A DNA stretch of 64,000 nucleotides from Labilibacter marinus (lineage in GTDB: Bacteria; Bacteroidota; Bacteroidia; Bacteroidales; Marinilabiliaceae). The translations under genes were made by a program, and so were the position numbers. Below the pieces are notes generated by a model that did no database searches, was not told the DNA's origin, and worked only from the letters and a program-made list of their open reading frames with translations. The DNA lies in the NCBI RefSeq assembly GCF_001659685.2, contig NZ_LXYE02000052.1, positions 18,742 to 82,741 on the forward strand, given 5' to 3'. Of the stretch, positions 1 to 8,440 are shown one piece after another. Every line of letters begins with the position of its first letter. Within the stretch, counting starts at the first letter, position 1.

Positions 1-10
1 GCTTGAATTG

Positions 11-736
11 TTATAGAGGTACACCAACCACTTCAACTGTGGCTTGATAATTAGGATCAATTAAGCTTGAAAATTCATTTAGCTTTTGAGTTTTCATCAT
101 TTCATCACCATTTAGTTCGTGCGTTTTAGCTTGCCAGAATACGACTGATGGTTCTGATGGTAAAAAGCGTTCAGCAGTTTTTAGTAGTGCTAGGGCAGAG
201 TTTAAGCGATTAGTGGATTTTTTTTCAGCTCTTTCTGCTGACAAGCTAATGTTTTGTTGTGCATCTATTGCCGCATTGTATTTTTTAATAGCCAACTGAA
301 GGCTAGCATTACCTTGTTCTATTGGCGTTCCGTTTTCTGGATCGTAAAAACTAACAAAGATTTTGCGTTGCATTTCTGCTGGTGTTCCGTTTACCATACC
401 AGGTTGCCACATGCCGGATGTTTCAGAAATTACTGAAGCTACGGCTTTATCTGTTTGAGTAGAAACAGAATTCTCAATACTTAAGTTACTTACCGAGCCA
501 TCTGAATTGATGGTGAATAAAACGGATACAACACCTTCATCTAATATAAACTCATTTTCGAGTTGTGTACCTAAATACTGGCAGATAGGTGAACAATTAG
601 AATTCTCATCAATTGTAAAGCTAGTGCTTCCTGTAAATTTTGGCGATTCAACGGTGGTTTCTGATAGTCTTGTCATTTGAGCAAATGACAAACATGTAAT
701 AACTAATGCTGCTGTTAATAATGAAATCCTTTTCAT
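11..736 (-). CDS. Secreted TonB-C-like domain protein (paralog A)
   Basis: The 241-residue product begins with a clear signal peptide (about residues 1-20, ending LSFAQ) and has no membrane anchor after it. Residues about 65-135 resemble the TonB C-terminal fold: a VLFTINSDGSVSNLSI strand pair, a DKAVASVI helix and a W-x-PG element (MWQPGMVNG). The rest is a charged helical tail. It lacks the proline-rich spacer and N-terminal transmembrane helix of true TonB, so energy transduction is unlikely; a periplasmic or surface role is inferred. It is a clear paralog of the gene at 1941-2681, with a LuxR-type regulator gene between them on the same strand. An operator-like palindrome lies 136 bases upstream. 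The exact function is unknown. Confidence 0.75.
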   Translation of the reverse strand: MKRISLLTAALVITCLSFAQMTRLSETTVESPKFTGSTSFTIDENSNCSPICQYLGTQLENEFILDEGVVSVLFTINSDGSVSNLSIENSVSTQTDKAVASVISETSGMWQPGMVNGTPAEMQRKIFVSFYDPENGTPIEQGNASLQLAIKKYNAAIDAQQNISLSAERAEKKSTNRLNSALALLKTAERFLPSEPSVVFWQAKTHELNGDEMMKTQKLNEFSSLIDPNYQATVEVVGVPL

Positions 737-840
737 GACATCTGGTTTTTAAAGTTTCTGATGAATTTAAAAATCTGGAGGACCTAAATTATAGTAGGCT
801 CCAGGTGATGTATTACTTAGGTTTTTAATCAAAGACAATA

Positions 841-887
841 TAAAAGTACCTTAAACTCTTTTATTTGTCCATACTCAATGTTGAGTA
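841..887 (-). promoter_or_regulatory. Putative promoter and palindromic operator of paralog A
   Basis: The palindrome TACTCAATGTTGAGTA (872-887, 7-base arms around TG) lies 31.5 bases upstream of a near-consensus -7 element TACTTTTA (841-848 on the minus strand, 7 of 8 matches to TAnnTTTG). The same palindrome type with the same spacing occurs before paralog B. If transcription starts about 5 bases past the -7 element, the palindrome centre falls near -43, typical of LuxR-type activator sites. A second -7 candidate (TGTCTTTG at 830-837) exists, so the start site is uncertain. Confidence 0.5.
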
Positions 888-970
888 GTGTTTTTTAAAT
901 GCTTGATAGTAAAGGTAAAGAGTTTTTATGAATTTTAAAAATTAACATACATTAACAGAATGGTAGGTTT

Positions 971-1753
971 TTATAAGTGAGATTCATCAATTAAATTGTT
1001 TGAAATTGAATAGGCAACTAATTCCGTTGTATTTCCAAGGTGTGATTTGGATAGCATTTTTCTTCTGTGCGTATCTACCGTATGTCTGCTAATACGAAGC
1101 ATTTTGCCAATCTCAGAACTGCTTTTACCAACAGCTAACAGGGCAAGCACTTGTCTTTCGCGATGTGTAAATAAGGAGGAAAACTCTGACAATTCTTGAT
1201 CTGGGAATGGGCATGAAACTCCATCTCCATTATTGGTGTAATTGAATTCCATTTGTACATTGTTTTTTAGATGACTGATGTCGGTACTTAAAGCAAGTGC
1301 TTTAAATTCCTTATCGTCTGTATCTTTTTTGAATATGCAATTCTGATTATATAATCTAATATAGTGACCGTCTTTATGCATGATTCTAAAATCCATGGAC
1401 ATAACACTCTTAAAGGGTTTTAAGTTATTATAATTATCAATTACGAATTCACACATTTTTTTTGTTGCGAGTAATGCAATAGGGTAATCTTCGGGGTGAA
1501 TGAGGCCGTATAGTTTACGTAAAGTCATTTCTTTGGGATGATAACCAAGAACGTCCGAGACGCTAGGTGAAATATATAGCGTTTTAAATGCGGGAAATTG
1601 TATGATATGGAAGAATTGATTGTTGAAACATATTAACTTTTGTATTTCTTCTAATTCAATACCTTCCTTCGTGTAATTTGTAGAAATAAATTCTTTCCCC
1701 GAAAGTGTTTCTATTAAGCAGATTAAATCATTGTATGAAAAAAACTTATTCAT
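971..1753 (-). CDS. PAS-domain LuxR-family transcriptional regulator
   Basis: This is a 260-residue DNA-binding regulator. Residues about 45-165 form a PAS fold (LYISPSVSDVLGYHPKEM, then LIHPEDYPIAL and a closing LALSTDISHLKN), a possible ligand or redox sensing module. Residues about 195-255 are a LuxR/GerE helix-turn-helix, with THRERQVLALLAVGKSSSEI and ISRHTVDTHRRKM visible. There is no receiver domain, so it is not a classical response regulator. The ATG at 1753 is preferred over an in-frame GTG five codons upstream because a GGGAGG Shine-Dalgarno-like sequence lies just before the ATG. It sits between two paralogous secreted-protein genes that share a palindrome, which makes it the natural candidate regulator of both (inference). 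Confidence 0.85.
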   Translation of the reverse strand: MNKFFSYNDLICLIETLSGKEFISTNYTKEGIELEEIQKLICFNNQFFHIIQFPAFKTLYISPSVSDVLGYHPKEMTLRKLYGLIHPEDYPIALLATKKMCEFVIDNYNNLKPFKSVMSMDFRIMHKDGHYIRLYNQNCIFKKDTDDKEFKALALSTDISHLKNNVQMEFNYTNNGDGVSCPFPDQELSEFSSLFTHRERQVLALLAVGKSSSEIGKMLRISRHTVDTHRRKMLSKSHLGNTTELVAYSISNNLIDESHL

Positions 1754-1857
1754 GATGCCTCCCTTCACGCACTTGTTGTAAAAGTTATGTTTGCTTTGAG
1801 CTCGATGGTATAAGTTATTTCAATTTGATTGGTTTGTCAATATTAATAATCAAATAA

Positions 1858-1899
1858 AAATGCAGTTTAAAGTTCGCTTTGTTTCTTTAAACTGCATTT
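1858..1899 (-). terminator. Terminator of paralog B
   Basis: Two perfect 15-base arms (1858-1872 and 1885-1899) enclose a 12-base loop. Read on the minus strand, the stem is followed by TTTTATTTG. It lies 42 bases beyond the stop codon of the gene at 1941-2681 and before the regulator gene, so the regulator is probably transcribed from its own promoter. Confidence 0.8.
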
Positions 1900-1940
1900 A
1901 CCGGTTTAATTTTTTATCTATCATTGGTTTAATCGCTTAG

Positions 1941-2681
1941 TTAATCAAATTTGAATGCGATAGTTTCAGCGTTATTAGAACTGTACATTCTAACCAATTC
2001 TTCTAATTCTAAAAATTTCAAATCTCTATTAATTTCATCACCTAACATATCGTAAGTGCAGGCTTGATAATGAATCACGCATGGTTCGTTGGGTTGATAT
2101 CTTGATGCATGATTAAATGATGTAAGCGCAGTTTTTAGTTTTCTATTTACTTTTTTATTACGCTTATCCTTGGATGAGAAAAGAGAATTTGACCATTCAT
2201 TGGCCCGGTAGTATTTTTTAAGTCCTTTTGAGTAGTAAGCTACAGCTTGTTGTTGAAGAGTTACGCCTTCTGTATCGTAAAAATTAACAACAATTCTTTT
2301 TTCCATTGCAATGGCCTCGCCGTTATTTTGCCCAGGTAGCCACGAGCCTGAAGTTGACTTAATAGCACTTAAAACTGCTTTATCGTTCCTGTTTGAAACA
2401 GAGTTTTTTATAGCGTAATTTGATAATGTGCCATCAGCATTTACAGTAAAATCAATAATAACTTTACCTCCAGTAAAATCAATAGATCTAGCTTGATCAG
2501 CAAGGTCAGTAGATAAAAAGGCAGCTAGAGGAGTGGTTGCAATGCCATTAACTTCAGCAGTGGTTGATGAACTTTTAAAAGTAGGAGCCATTACTTCAAT
2601 TTCTTCAATTCTTTGATGTTCCTGTCCAAGGCAAATAATGGATATCAGAAACAATCCTGTTATAAATCCAATTGCTTTCAT
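1941..2681 (-). CDS. Secreted TonB-C-like domain protein (paralog B)
   Basis: The product is 246 residues with an N-terminal signal peptide (about residues 1-19, ending ICLGQ). Residues about 65-140 match the TonB C-terminal pattern (KVIIDFTVNADGTLSNYAI, DKAVLSAI, GSWLPGQNNGEAI, IVVNFYD). It aligns along its whole length with the 11-736 product, including the shared NSVS-x-x-x-DKAV core and the helical C-terminal part. There is no transmembrane anchor after the signal peptide, so it is not a conventional TonB. A consensus -7 element and a palindrome precede it, and a stem-loop terminator follows. The pair probably arose by duplication; their partner is unknown. Confidence 0.75.
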   Translation of the reverse strand: MKAIGFITGLFLISIICLGQEHQRIEEIEVMAPTFKSSSTTAEVNGIATTPLAAFLSTDLADQARSIDFTGGKVIIDFTVNADGTLSNYAIKNSVSNRNDKAVLSAIKSTSGSWLPGQNNGEAIAMEKRIVVNFYDTEGVTLQQQAVAYYSKGLKKYYRANEWSNSLFSSKDKRNKKVNRKLKTALTSFNHASRYQPNEPCVIHYQACTYDMLGDEINRDLKFLELEELVRMYSSNNAETIAFKFD

Positions 2682-2712
2682 GATGTTTTTGTTTTAATGA
2701 ATAATGCAAGAT

Positions 2713-2759
2713 CAAATATATGTAAGTATGGTCCTTTTGTAAATACTCAGTGCTGAGGA
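2713..2759 (-). promoter_or_regulatory. Promoter and palindromic operator of paralog B
   Basis: A perfect Bacteroidota -7 element TATATTTG lies at 2713-2720 on the minus strand. The palindrome TACTCAGTGCTGAGGA (2744-2759, CTCAG-TG-CTGAG core) is centred 31.5 bases upstream of it, the same distance as in front of paralog A. The match in both sequence and spacing suggests one common regulator. No good -33 TTG is present, which fits an activator-dependent promoter. Confidence 0.6.
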
Positions 2760-2796
2760 TAGTGTCTTATGCTTATTCTTGCTGAAGTATTTTCTA

Positions 2797-2804
2797 TATC
2801 TTTG
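2797..2804 (+). promoter_or_regulatory. -7 promoter element of uvrD
   Basis: TATCTTTG matches the Bacteroidota -7 consensus TAnnTTTG exactly. A TTG lies at 2779-2781, a shorter distance than usual. The element places the transcription start near 2809, downstream of the longest possible reading-frame start (TTG at 2779), and so supports the GTG start at 2830. Confidence 0.6.
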
Positions 2805-2829
2805 CGATACATCAAAAAAAAGGAAGTTA

Positions 2830-5124
2830 GTGCAAAAGTATCTCGAACAGTTAAACCCAGCGCAACAAGAAGCAGTAGTCACTACCGAAGGGCAATCTTT
2901 GGTAATAGCAGGGGCAGGATCTGGTAAAACCAGGGTGTTGACATTTAGAATAGCTCATTTACTTACGCAAGGAGTAGCTCCTCATCGTATCTTATCGTTG
3001 ACTTTTACTAATAAAGCGGCCAAAGAAATGAAAGAGCGTATTGCTACTATTGTAGGAGGCGATGTAGCTAAAAATTTATGGATGGGTACGTTTCACTCCA
3101 TTTTTGCACGAATTTTACGAAGCGAAGCGGAAAAACTCGGATATCCATCTTCCTTTACCATTTACGATACCCAAGATTCTAAAAGTCTGTTGAAGTCCAT
3201 TATAAAGGAAATGAAACTGAACGACAAGGAATATAAAGTAGGTGCTGTATTAGGAAGGATTTCGGCGGCAAAGAACGATTTAGTAACGCCTGCTGCTTAT
3301 GCACGCGATCAGCACCGTATGTCCGAAGATCAAGCATCCCGTAAAGGATTGGTATACGAAATATACACACGTTATATGCGTCAGTGTTATAAGTCAGGCG
3401 TAATGGATTTTGATGATTTATTATTAAACACCAATATCCTGTTTCGAGATCATCCAGAGGTACTACAGAAATATCAAAATTGGTTTCAGTATATCATGGT
3501 TGATGAGTATCAGGATACCAATTACTCGCAGTATATTATTATTAAAAAGCTGGCCGAAAAGCACGGTAATATTTGTGTAGTAGGAGATGATGCACAGAGT
3601 ATTTATAGTTTTAGGGGAGCAAAAATCGAAAATATTCTAAACTTTAGGAATGATTACCCCGATTATAAAATGTTTAAGTTGGAACAGAATTATCGTTCTA
3701 CACAGAATATTGTAAATGCAGCGAATAGCATTATTGCTAAAAATTCAAAGCAAATAAAAAAGGATGTATTCTCTGAAAAGGATACAGGAAACAAAATAAA
3801 GATTCACAATGCCTACTCGGATATTGAGGAAGGGTACATTGTGATTAATGACTTAAAAGAAAAGAAACTTAAGCATAACTACGATTATCAGGATTTTGCA
3901 ATTCTATATCGCACCAATGCGCAGTCGCGTATTTTTGAGGAGGCGCTTAGAAAAGGCAATATGCCTTATAAAATATATGGCGGTTTAAGTTTCTATCAGC
4001 GTAAGGAGGTAAAAGATCTGTTGGCTTATTGTCGTGTGACCATTAATCCAGCCGATCAGGAAGCCTTAAAACGTATTATCAATTATCCGGCTAGAGGTAT
4101 TGGAAAAACCACTTTAGATAAACTTGAAGGGGCTGCTTCAGCTTCCGGAAAAAGCATGTGGGAGGTGATGATTTCGTTGGAAGGAACGGCCAAGTTATTT
4201 AACTCCGGAACGCAGCGAAAATTGAACTCATTTGTGGGTTTAATAAATGGTTTTGCAGCGGGTGCTAGTCAGCAAACGGCCTTTGATTTGGTGACGGAAA
4301 TAGCTACCCAAAGTGGTATGATGAAAGATTTATATCACGACAGAACACCCGAAGCAGTGGCGCGTCAGGAGAATATTCAAGAGCTTTTAAATGGTATCCA
4401 GGAGTTCACCAATAACCAGATTGAAGAAGGCGGGGAGAATGGGCTGGTTAACTTCTTAGAAGGGGTTTCTTTATTAACAGATCAGGATAATGAAGGAGAG
4501 GATGATATTAATAAGGTAACTTTAATGACCATTCATTCCAGCAAAGGTTTAGAGTTTAAAAATGTATATGTGGTGGGAGTAGAGGAAGGATTATTTCCTT
4601 CAACTATGACTTTAGATAGCGAGCAAGGCGTAGAGGAAGAACGAAGATTGTTTTATGTGGCGGTGACAAGAGCCGAGGATAATGCTACTATTTCTTTTGC
4701 ACGTACACGTTATAAGTATGGTGAATCCGCTTTTTGTAGGCCTAGTCGTTTTATTGCAGATATAAACGAAGAGTTTATTGAGTTTGCCGGCGGCGACCAA
4801 GCAAAAATACAGGATAAACCAGGCCGATTTGCTCCTAAGCCTACCCAAAAACGTTCCTTTGGTAGTTCTCAGCCAGCGCAAAAGCCAGGTTATAATTTTA
4901 AGAAAGTAAGCAGTGAGCAGGCAGCCGCCAAGCCAAGTTCTTTTTCAGGAGGAACAGCAGGTAACCTTAAAGCGGGAGTGAGCGTAGAACACATTCGTTT
5001 TGGCAAGGGAAAAATTGTAAGTATCGATGGACAAATGCCCAATGCAAAAGCCACTGTACACTTCGATAATGCAGGAGTTAAACAATTACTTTTAAAATTT
5101 GCCAAACTTAAAATTTTGGGTTAG
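2830..5124 (+). CDS. uvrD: UvrD/PcrA-type superfamily 1 DNA helicase
   Basis: This is a 3'-5' DNA helicase for repair and replication-conflict resolution, about 764 residues, normal for the family. Visible motifs in order: Q-motif LNPAQQEAV (residues 8-16), Walker A GAGSGKT (28-34), TFTNKAAKEM, motif II DEYQDTN, motif III GDDAQSIYSFRGA, motif IV NYRSTQNI, motif V TIHSSKGLEFKNV and motif VI VAVTRAED. The C-terminal tail is low-complexity and basic, ending in a Tudor-like fold (VEHIRFGKGKIVSIDG) that in PcrA binds RNA polymerase. The GTG at 2830 is chosen because the promoter overlaps the longer frame and the conserved N terminus begins there. No partner genes (recB/recC type) adjoin it, and it stands as a single unit. 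Confidence 0.93.
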   Translation: MQKYLEQLNPAQQEAVVTTEGQSLVIAGAGSGKTRVLTFRIAHLLTQGVAPHRILSLTFTNKAAKEMKERIATIVGGDVAKNLWMGTFHSIFARILRSEAEKLGYPSSFTIYDTQDSKSLLKSIIKEMKLNDKEYKVGAVLGRISAAKNDLVTPAAYARDQHRMSEDQASRKGLVYEIYTRYMRQCYKSGVMDFDDLLLNTNILFRDHPEVLQKYQNWFQYIMVDEYQDTNYSQYIIIKKLAEKHGNICVVGDDAQSIYSFRGAKIENILNFRNDYPDYKMFKLEQNYRSTQNIVNAANSIIAKNSKQIKKDVFSEKDTGNKIKIHNAYSDIEEGYIVINDLKEKKLKHNYDYQDFAILYRTNAQSRIFEEALRKGNMPYKIYGGLSFYQRKEVKDLLAYCRVTINPADQEALKRIINYPARGIGKTTLDKLEGAASASGKSMWEVMISLEGTAKLFNSGTQRKLNSFVGLINGFAAGASQQTAFDLVTEIATQSGMMKDLYHDRTPEAVARQENIQELLNGIQEFTNNQIEEGGENGLVNFLEGVSLLTDQDNEGEDDINKVTLMTIHSSKGLEFKNVYVVGVEEGLFPSTMTLDSEQGVEEERRLFYVAVTRAEDNATISFARTRYKYGESAFCRPSRFIADINEEFIEFAGGDQAKIQDKPGRFAPKPTQKRSFGSSQPAQKPGYNFKKVSSEQAAAKPSSFSGGTAGNLKAGVSVEHIRFGKGKIVSIDGQMPNAKATVHFDNAGVKQLLLKFAKLKILG

Positions 5125-5291
5125 ATTTGTAGCCATAGTACTGCATGATATACACATGTTTACTGCACTATTTAAGATAAATACCCCCAAAATCTAAATC
5201 GATTACATTATTAAGATTAAGTTTATTGATGTTTTAGGTTTTGAAATTGTCTCATAAAGATTGATTTAGAGAAGAGATTATATAGTTAATT

Positions 5292-5930
5292 ATGGAATAT
5301 AATTCGAATAGGAAAAAGTTACTTTTACCTGAGTATGGTCGTCATATTCAAAAAATGGTAGATCATTGTGTATCTATCGAAGATATGGACGAAAGAACAA
5401 AGTGTGCACATTCCATTATCGGAAATATGGGAAATATGTTTCCACACTTGCGTGATGTAAATGATTTTAAACACAAGTTGTGGGATCATTTAGCTATCAT
5501 GTCTGATTTTAAATTAGGGATAGAAACACCTTTTGAACTTCCTGAGAAAGAAACGCTATACGAGCGTCCGAAAAAAATGCCTTATAACAATCAGCGCATT
5601 AAGTATAAGCATTACGGTCGTACTATTGAGCAAATGATAGACAAAGCTACTGAAATGGAAGATGGTGAGCATAAAAAGCATTTAATTATGCTGATTGCTA
5701 ACAACATGAAAAAGTCTTTGATAACCTGGAATAAAGATTTTCCTGGTGACGAGCGCGTTTTTAATGATATTAAAGCTATGTCTGGAGGAGCACTTGAAAT
5801 TCCGGATGATATTAAAATTCCAGAGCAGCGAGAGCATCACTCTAATCATAGTCATAGCCAAAATAGAGGTCGCAGCAACAATAATAATAAAAAACGCACT
5901 TTTAAGCGTCAAGATGATAGAAGAAACTAA
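5292..5930 (+). CDS. DUF4290 family protein
   Basis: The 212-residue soluble protein begins MEYNSNRKKLLLPEYGRHIQ and has two similar helical halves, each with a YGR-x-I-x-x-M-[IV]-D pattern (residues about 14-25 and 104-118). The last 35 residues are rich in His, Asn and Arg (SNHSHSQNRGRSNNNNKKR), a basic disordered tail that could bind nucleic acid. It has no signal peptide. DUF4290 proteins are known from Bacteroidota next to murA, and here murA follows after 26 bases, so the two are probably one operon. The biochemical role is not known; a link to cell-wall synthesis is suggested only by position. Confidence 0.85.
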   Translation: MEYNSNRKKLLLPEYGRHIQKMVDHCVSIEDMDERTKCAHSIIGNMGNMFPHLRDVNDFKHKLWDHLAIMSDFKLGIETPFELPEKETLYERPKKMPYNNQRIKYKHYGRTIEQMIDKATEMEDGEHKKHLIMLIANNMKKSLITWNKDFPGDERVFNDIKAMSGGALEIPDDIKIPEQREHHSNHSHSQNRGRSNNNNKKRTFKRQDDRRN

Positions 5931-5956
5931 TCTTTAATTATTATAATCCACCCATA

Positions 5957-7261
5957 ATGCATTGTTTCGAAATAGAAGGAGGGCATAGGCTTTCTGGCGA
6001 AATCACTCCTCAGGGAGCAAAGAATGAGGCACTTCAAGTTATTTGTGCAACGCTACTATCAAAAGAAGAAATAATCATCAGCAATATTCCAGATATTGTT
6101 GATGTTAACAACCTAATCGATTTATTAGGTGATATAGGTGTCGAAATCAATAGAATCAGCAGAGATGTTTGTTCTTTCAAAGCAGAAAATGTTGATTTAG
6201 ATTATCTACAATCCATAGAGTTTCGTAAAAAAGCATCTTCATTGCGTGGTTCTATCATGATTATGGGACCTTTATTGGCGCGTTACGGAAAAGCTTATTT
6301 TCCTAAGCCTGGTGGCGATAAAATTGGTAGACGTAGACTGGATACTCATTTTATTGGTTTTGAAAAGTTAGGTGCGCGATTCCATTATAATCCAAACGAA
6401 ATATTTTATAGTCTAGAAACAGATGGTTTAAAAGGAACCTATATGTTGTTAGATGAAGCATCAGTAACAGGTACGGCTAACGTGGTGCTTGCTGCCGTGC
6501 TTGCTCCAGGTAAAACCACTATTTATAATGCGGCTTGTGAGCCTTATTTGCAGCAGTTATGCAAAATGTTGGTAAGCATGGGTGCTATCATTACAGGTAT
6601 TGGTTCTAATCTTCTGCATATTGAAGGAGTTGAAAGCTTAGGAGGTTGTAAACATAGATTATTACCTGATATGATTGAGATTGGTAGTTTTATCGGGATG
6701 GCTGCTATGACAGGTTCTGAAATTACCATTAAAGATTGTGCTTACGATGAATTGGGTATTATACCTGAGGCTTTTCGTAAAATGGGTATTAAGCTAGAGC
6801 GTAAAGGGGATGATATTTATATTCCTGCACAAGAGGAATATGAAATAGAAACCTTTATTGATGGTTCTATAATGACTATTGCCGATGCGCCTTGGCCTGG
6901 ATTAACGCCTGATTTACTAAGTATATTCTTGGTTATTGCCACGCAGGCAAAAGGAAGTGTTCTTATTCATCAAAAAATGTTTGAGAGTCGTTTGTTCTTC
7001 GTGGATAAGTTAATTGATATGGGAGCCAGAATCATACTATGCGATCCACATAGAGCCACTGTCATTGGAATGAACAAGGAAACTTCGTTAAGAGGAACTA
7101 CCTTAACCTCGCCTGATATTAGAGCAGGTGTAGCTTTGTTAATTGCAGCGCTTTCTGCAAAAGGCAAAAGTACCATTCAGAATATCACACAGATAGATCG
7201 AGGATATCAGGATATTGATAAACGATTACAGAATTTAGGAGCTAAGATAAAAAGAGTTTAA
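5957..7261 (+). CDS. murA: UDP-N-acetylglucosamine 1-carboxyvinyltransferase (MurA)
   Basis: It transfers enolpyruvate from PEP to UDP-GlcNAc, the first committed step of peptidoglycan synthesis, in the cytoplasm. At 434 residues it has family length with two EPSP-synthase-like lobes. The N-terminal catalytic pair Lys22-Asn23 (GAKNEAL) is present, as are the RKMGI and PDLLS-type elements. In the flexible loop, where E. coli MurA has the PEP-reactive Cys115 in PGGCTIG, this protein has PGGDKIG, with Asp121 (codon at 6317-6319). Known Asp variants remain active but are not alkylated by fosfomycin, so natural fosfomycin insensitivity is expected. It follows DUF4290 by 26 bases and is closed by a terminator. 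Confidence 0.96.
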   Translation: MHCFEIEGGHRLSGEITPQGAKNEALQVICATLLSKEEIIISNIPDIVDVNNLIDLLGDIGVEINRISRDVCSFKAENVDLDYLQSIEFRKKASSLRGSIMIMGPLLARYGKAYFPKPGGDKIGRRRLDTHFIGFEKLGARFHYNPNEIFYSLETDGLKGTYMLLDEASVTGTANVVLAAVLAPGKTTIYNAACEPYLQQLCKMLVSMGAIITGIGSNLLHIEGVESLGGCKHRLLPDMIEIGSFIGMAAMTGSEITIKDCAYDELGIIPEAFRKMGIKLERKGDDIYIPAQEEYEIETFIDGSIMTIADAPWPGLTPDLLSIFLVIATQAKGSVLIHQKMFESRLFFVDKLIDMGARIILCDPHRATVIGMNKETSLRGTTLTSPDIRAGVALLIAALSAKGKSTIQNITQIDRGYQDIDKRLQNLGAKIKRV

Positions 7262-7290
7262 TACTCTATTTTGAGTCAAAAATATTTAAA

Positions 7291-7316
7291 GGGTTCCTGT
7301 ATCGGAGCCCTTTTTT
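7291..7316 (+). terminator. Terminator after murA
   Basis: A GGGTTCC/GGAGCCC stem (one wobble pair) is followed by six T residues, 30 bases after the murA stop codon. It closes the DUF4290-murA unit. Confidence 0.8.
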
Positions 7317-7671
7317 GTTTTATTGAACTTTACTTATAGATAGGTTACGTTTGTTAACATTGTTTAACAGGCGCATGTTTTGTCTATTTTTATAAATCAC
7401 TTAAAAGTTGTATTGGTCTGAAATAGTGCAATTTGAGAGCTAGTGCTGTAGTGTTGTGTAGTGTTATTTTTGAACCAAGCTTATAAAAATACACATTTAT
7501 TTTATAATTCAAAAGAAAATAATTTTGGTTGTTAATGTTTTTGAACATACTTTCGCCGACCGTTTTACTAACATTTGTCATGAAAACGATGATGTTAATC
7601 TAATTTAAGATGGATGGCACTGAAAAAGTTTTAAACTTTGCAGTGTGAGTATTAACCAAAATTGTGTGTGT
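7317..7671. other. Intergenic region before thioredoxin-like gene
   Basis: This 355-base AT-rich stretch holds no convincing gene on either strand. Possible promoter traces are TACTTTCG around 7551 and TAAACTTTG around 7632, the second being close to TAnnTTTG but with one extra base. No strong stem-loop was found. Confidence 0.5.
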
Positions 7672-8202
7672 ATGAGAAAGCTAAAACTATTGATATTAGT
7701 TGTTTTAGCCGGGTTTGTGTTTTTATCTTTTAATAACGGAATGCCAGAACCAAATACTGGTGTAGCTATTGGAGATAAAGTACCAGAGATAAGAACTAGC
7801 TTATTGAATGGGTCGGATTTTGATTTAGAATCATTGAAAGGTAAAATGGTTTTAATTGACTTTTGGGCTTCATTTGATGGAGAATCACGTGTGGAGAATC
7901 ATCAAAAGATGATGCTTCAAAAGAAATTTGCTAACAGCAAGTTTCACAAAGGAGAAGGATTTGTTGTTGTATCCATTTCTCTTGATCGTTTCAGATCGCC
8001 TTTAGCAAAAGCTATTAAAGCGGACGGACTTACAAATGTTTTGCATATTTGCGATTACATGGGTGCTGAGTCTGACATTGCAAAAAGCTTTGAGGTACAA
8101 AAACCAACCAACTTCCTTATTGATGGCGAAGGCCGCTTAGTGGCGTATAGCTCAAGTATCAACAAAGTGACAGAGTCGCTAGAGTACCTTCAAAGAAATT
8201 AA
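7672..8202 (+). CDS. Thioredoxin-fold (TlpA/ResA-like) protein lacking the CxxC site
   Basis: The 176-residue product has an N-terminal hydrophobic segment (residues 5-19) that acts as a signal or anchor, then a TlpA-like thioredoxin fold: GDKVPEIRTSLLNG, MVLIDFWAS, VVSISLDRF and PTNFLIDGEGRLVAYSS. Where the family has WCGPC, this protein has FDGES (residues 68-72), so both redox cysteines are gone while the fold, including the cis-Pro region (KPTNFLID), is kept. It cannot act as a thiol oxidoreductase; a binding or structural role is inferred. The next gene is an intact paralog 238 bases on. The ATG at 7672 is chosen over a GTG nine codons upstream because the signal peptide starts there. 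Confidence 0.85.
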   Translation: MRKLKLLILVVLAGFVFLSFNNGMPEPNTGVAIGDKVPEIRTSLLNGSDFDLESLKGKMVLIDFWASFDGESRVENHQKMMLQKKFANSKFHKGEGFVVVSISLDRFRSPLAKAIKADGLTNVLHICDYMGAESDIAKSFEVQKPTNFLIDGEGRLVAYSSSINKVTESLEYLQRN

Positions 8203-8262
8203 TTTCCCTTTTTAAGATTTTATCGATTTTAAGATATTTAGTTAACAACTAAGTTTGCTGAA

Positions 8263-8306
8263 AGAATTGGTTTAGGGCGCATTTATTTGCACCCTGAATC
8301 ATTTCT
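8263..8306 (+). terminator. Imperfect stem-loop after thioredoxin-like gene
   Basis: Arms of 19 bases (8263-8281 and 8288-8306) pair with two mismatches and a few G-U wobbles and are followed by a short T-rich run. It lies 60 bases after the stop codon and probably ends or attenuates transcription before the next paralog. Confidence 0.5.
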
Positions 8307-8440
8307 TTTAAATTTGAAATCGAATTCATCCAATTTGAATTGTCAGTAATTCGTTATTGTTGCGACTATGCTTGCAAACAATATTCAGATTGTGTTTGTT
8401 TTGAGATTATAAAAAGTTGAAAACATTTAAGTTTCGAGTT

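Noticed and set aside
5292..5930. RNA-binding protein from the basic Asn/His tail of DUF4290
   Set aside because: The tail is low-complexity and basic, but no RNA-binding domain is visible; the idea is kept only as a possibility in the feature entry.
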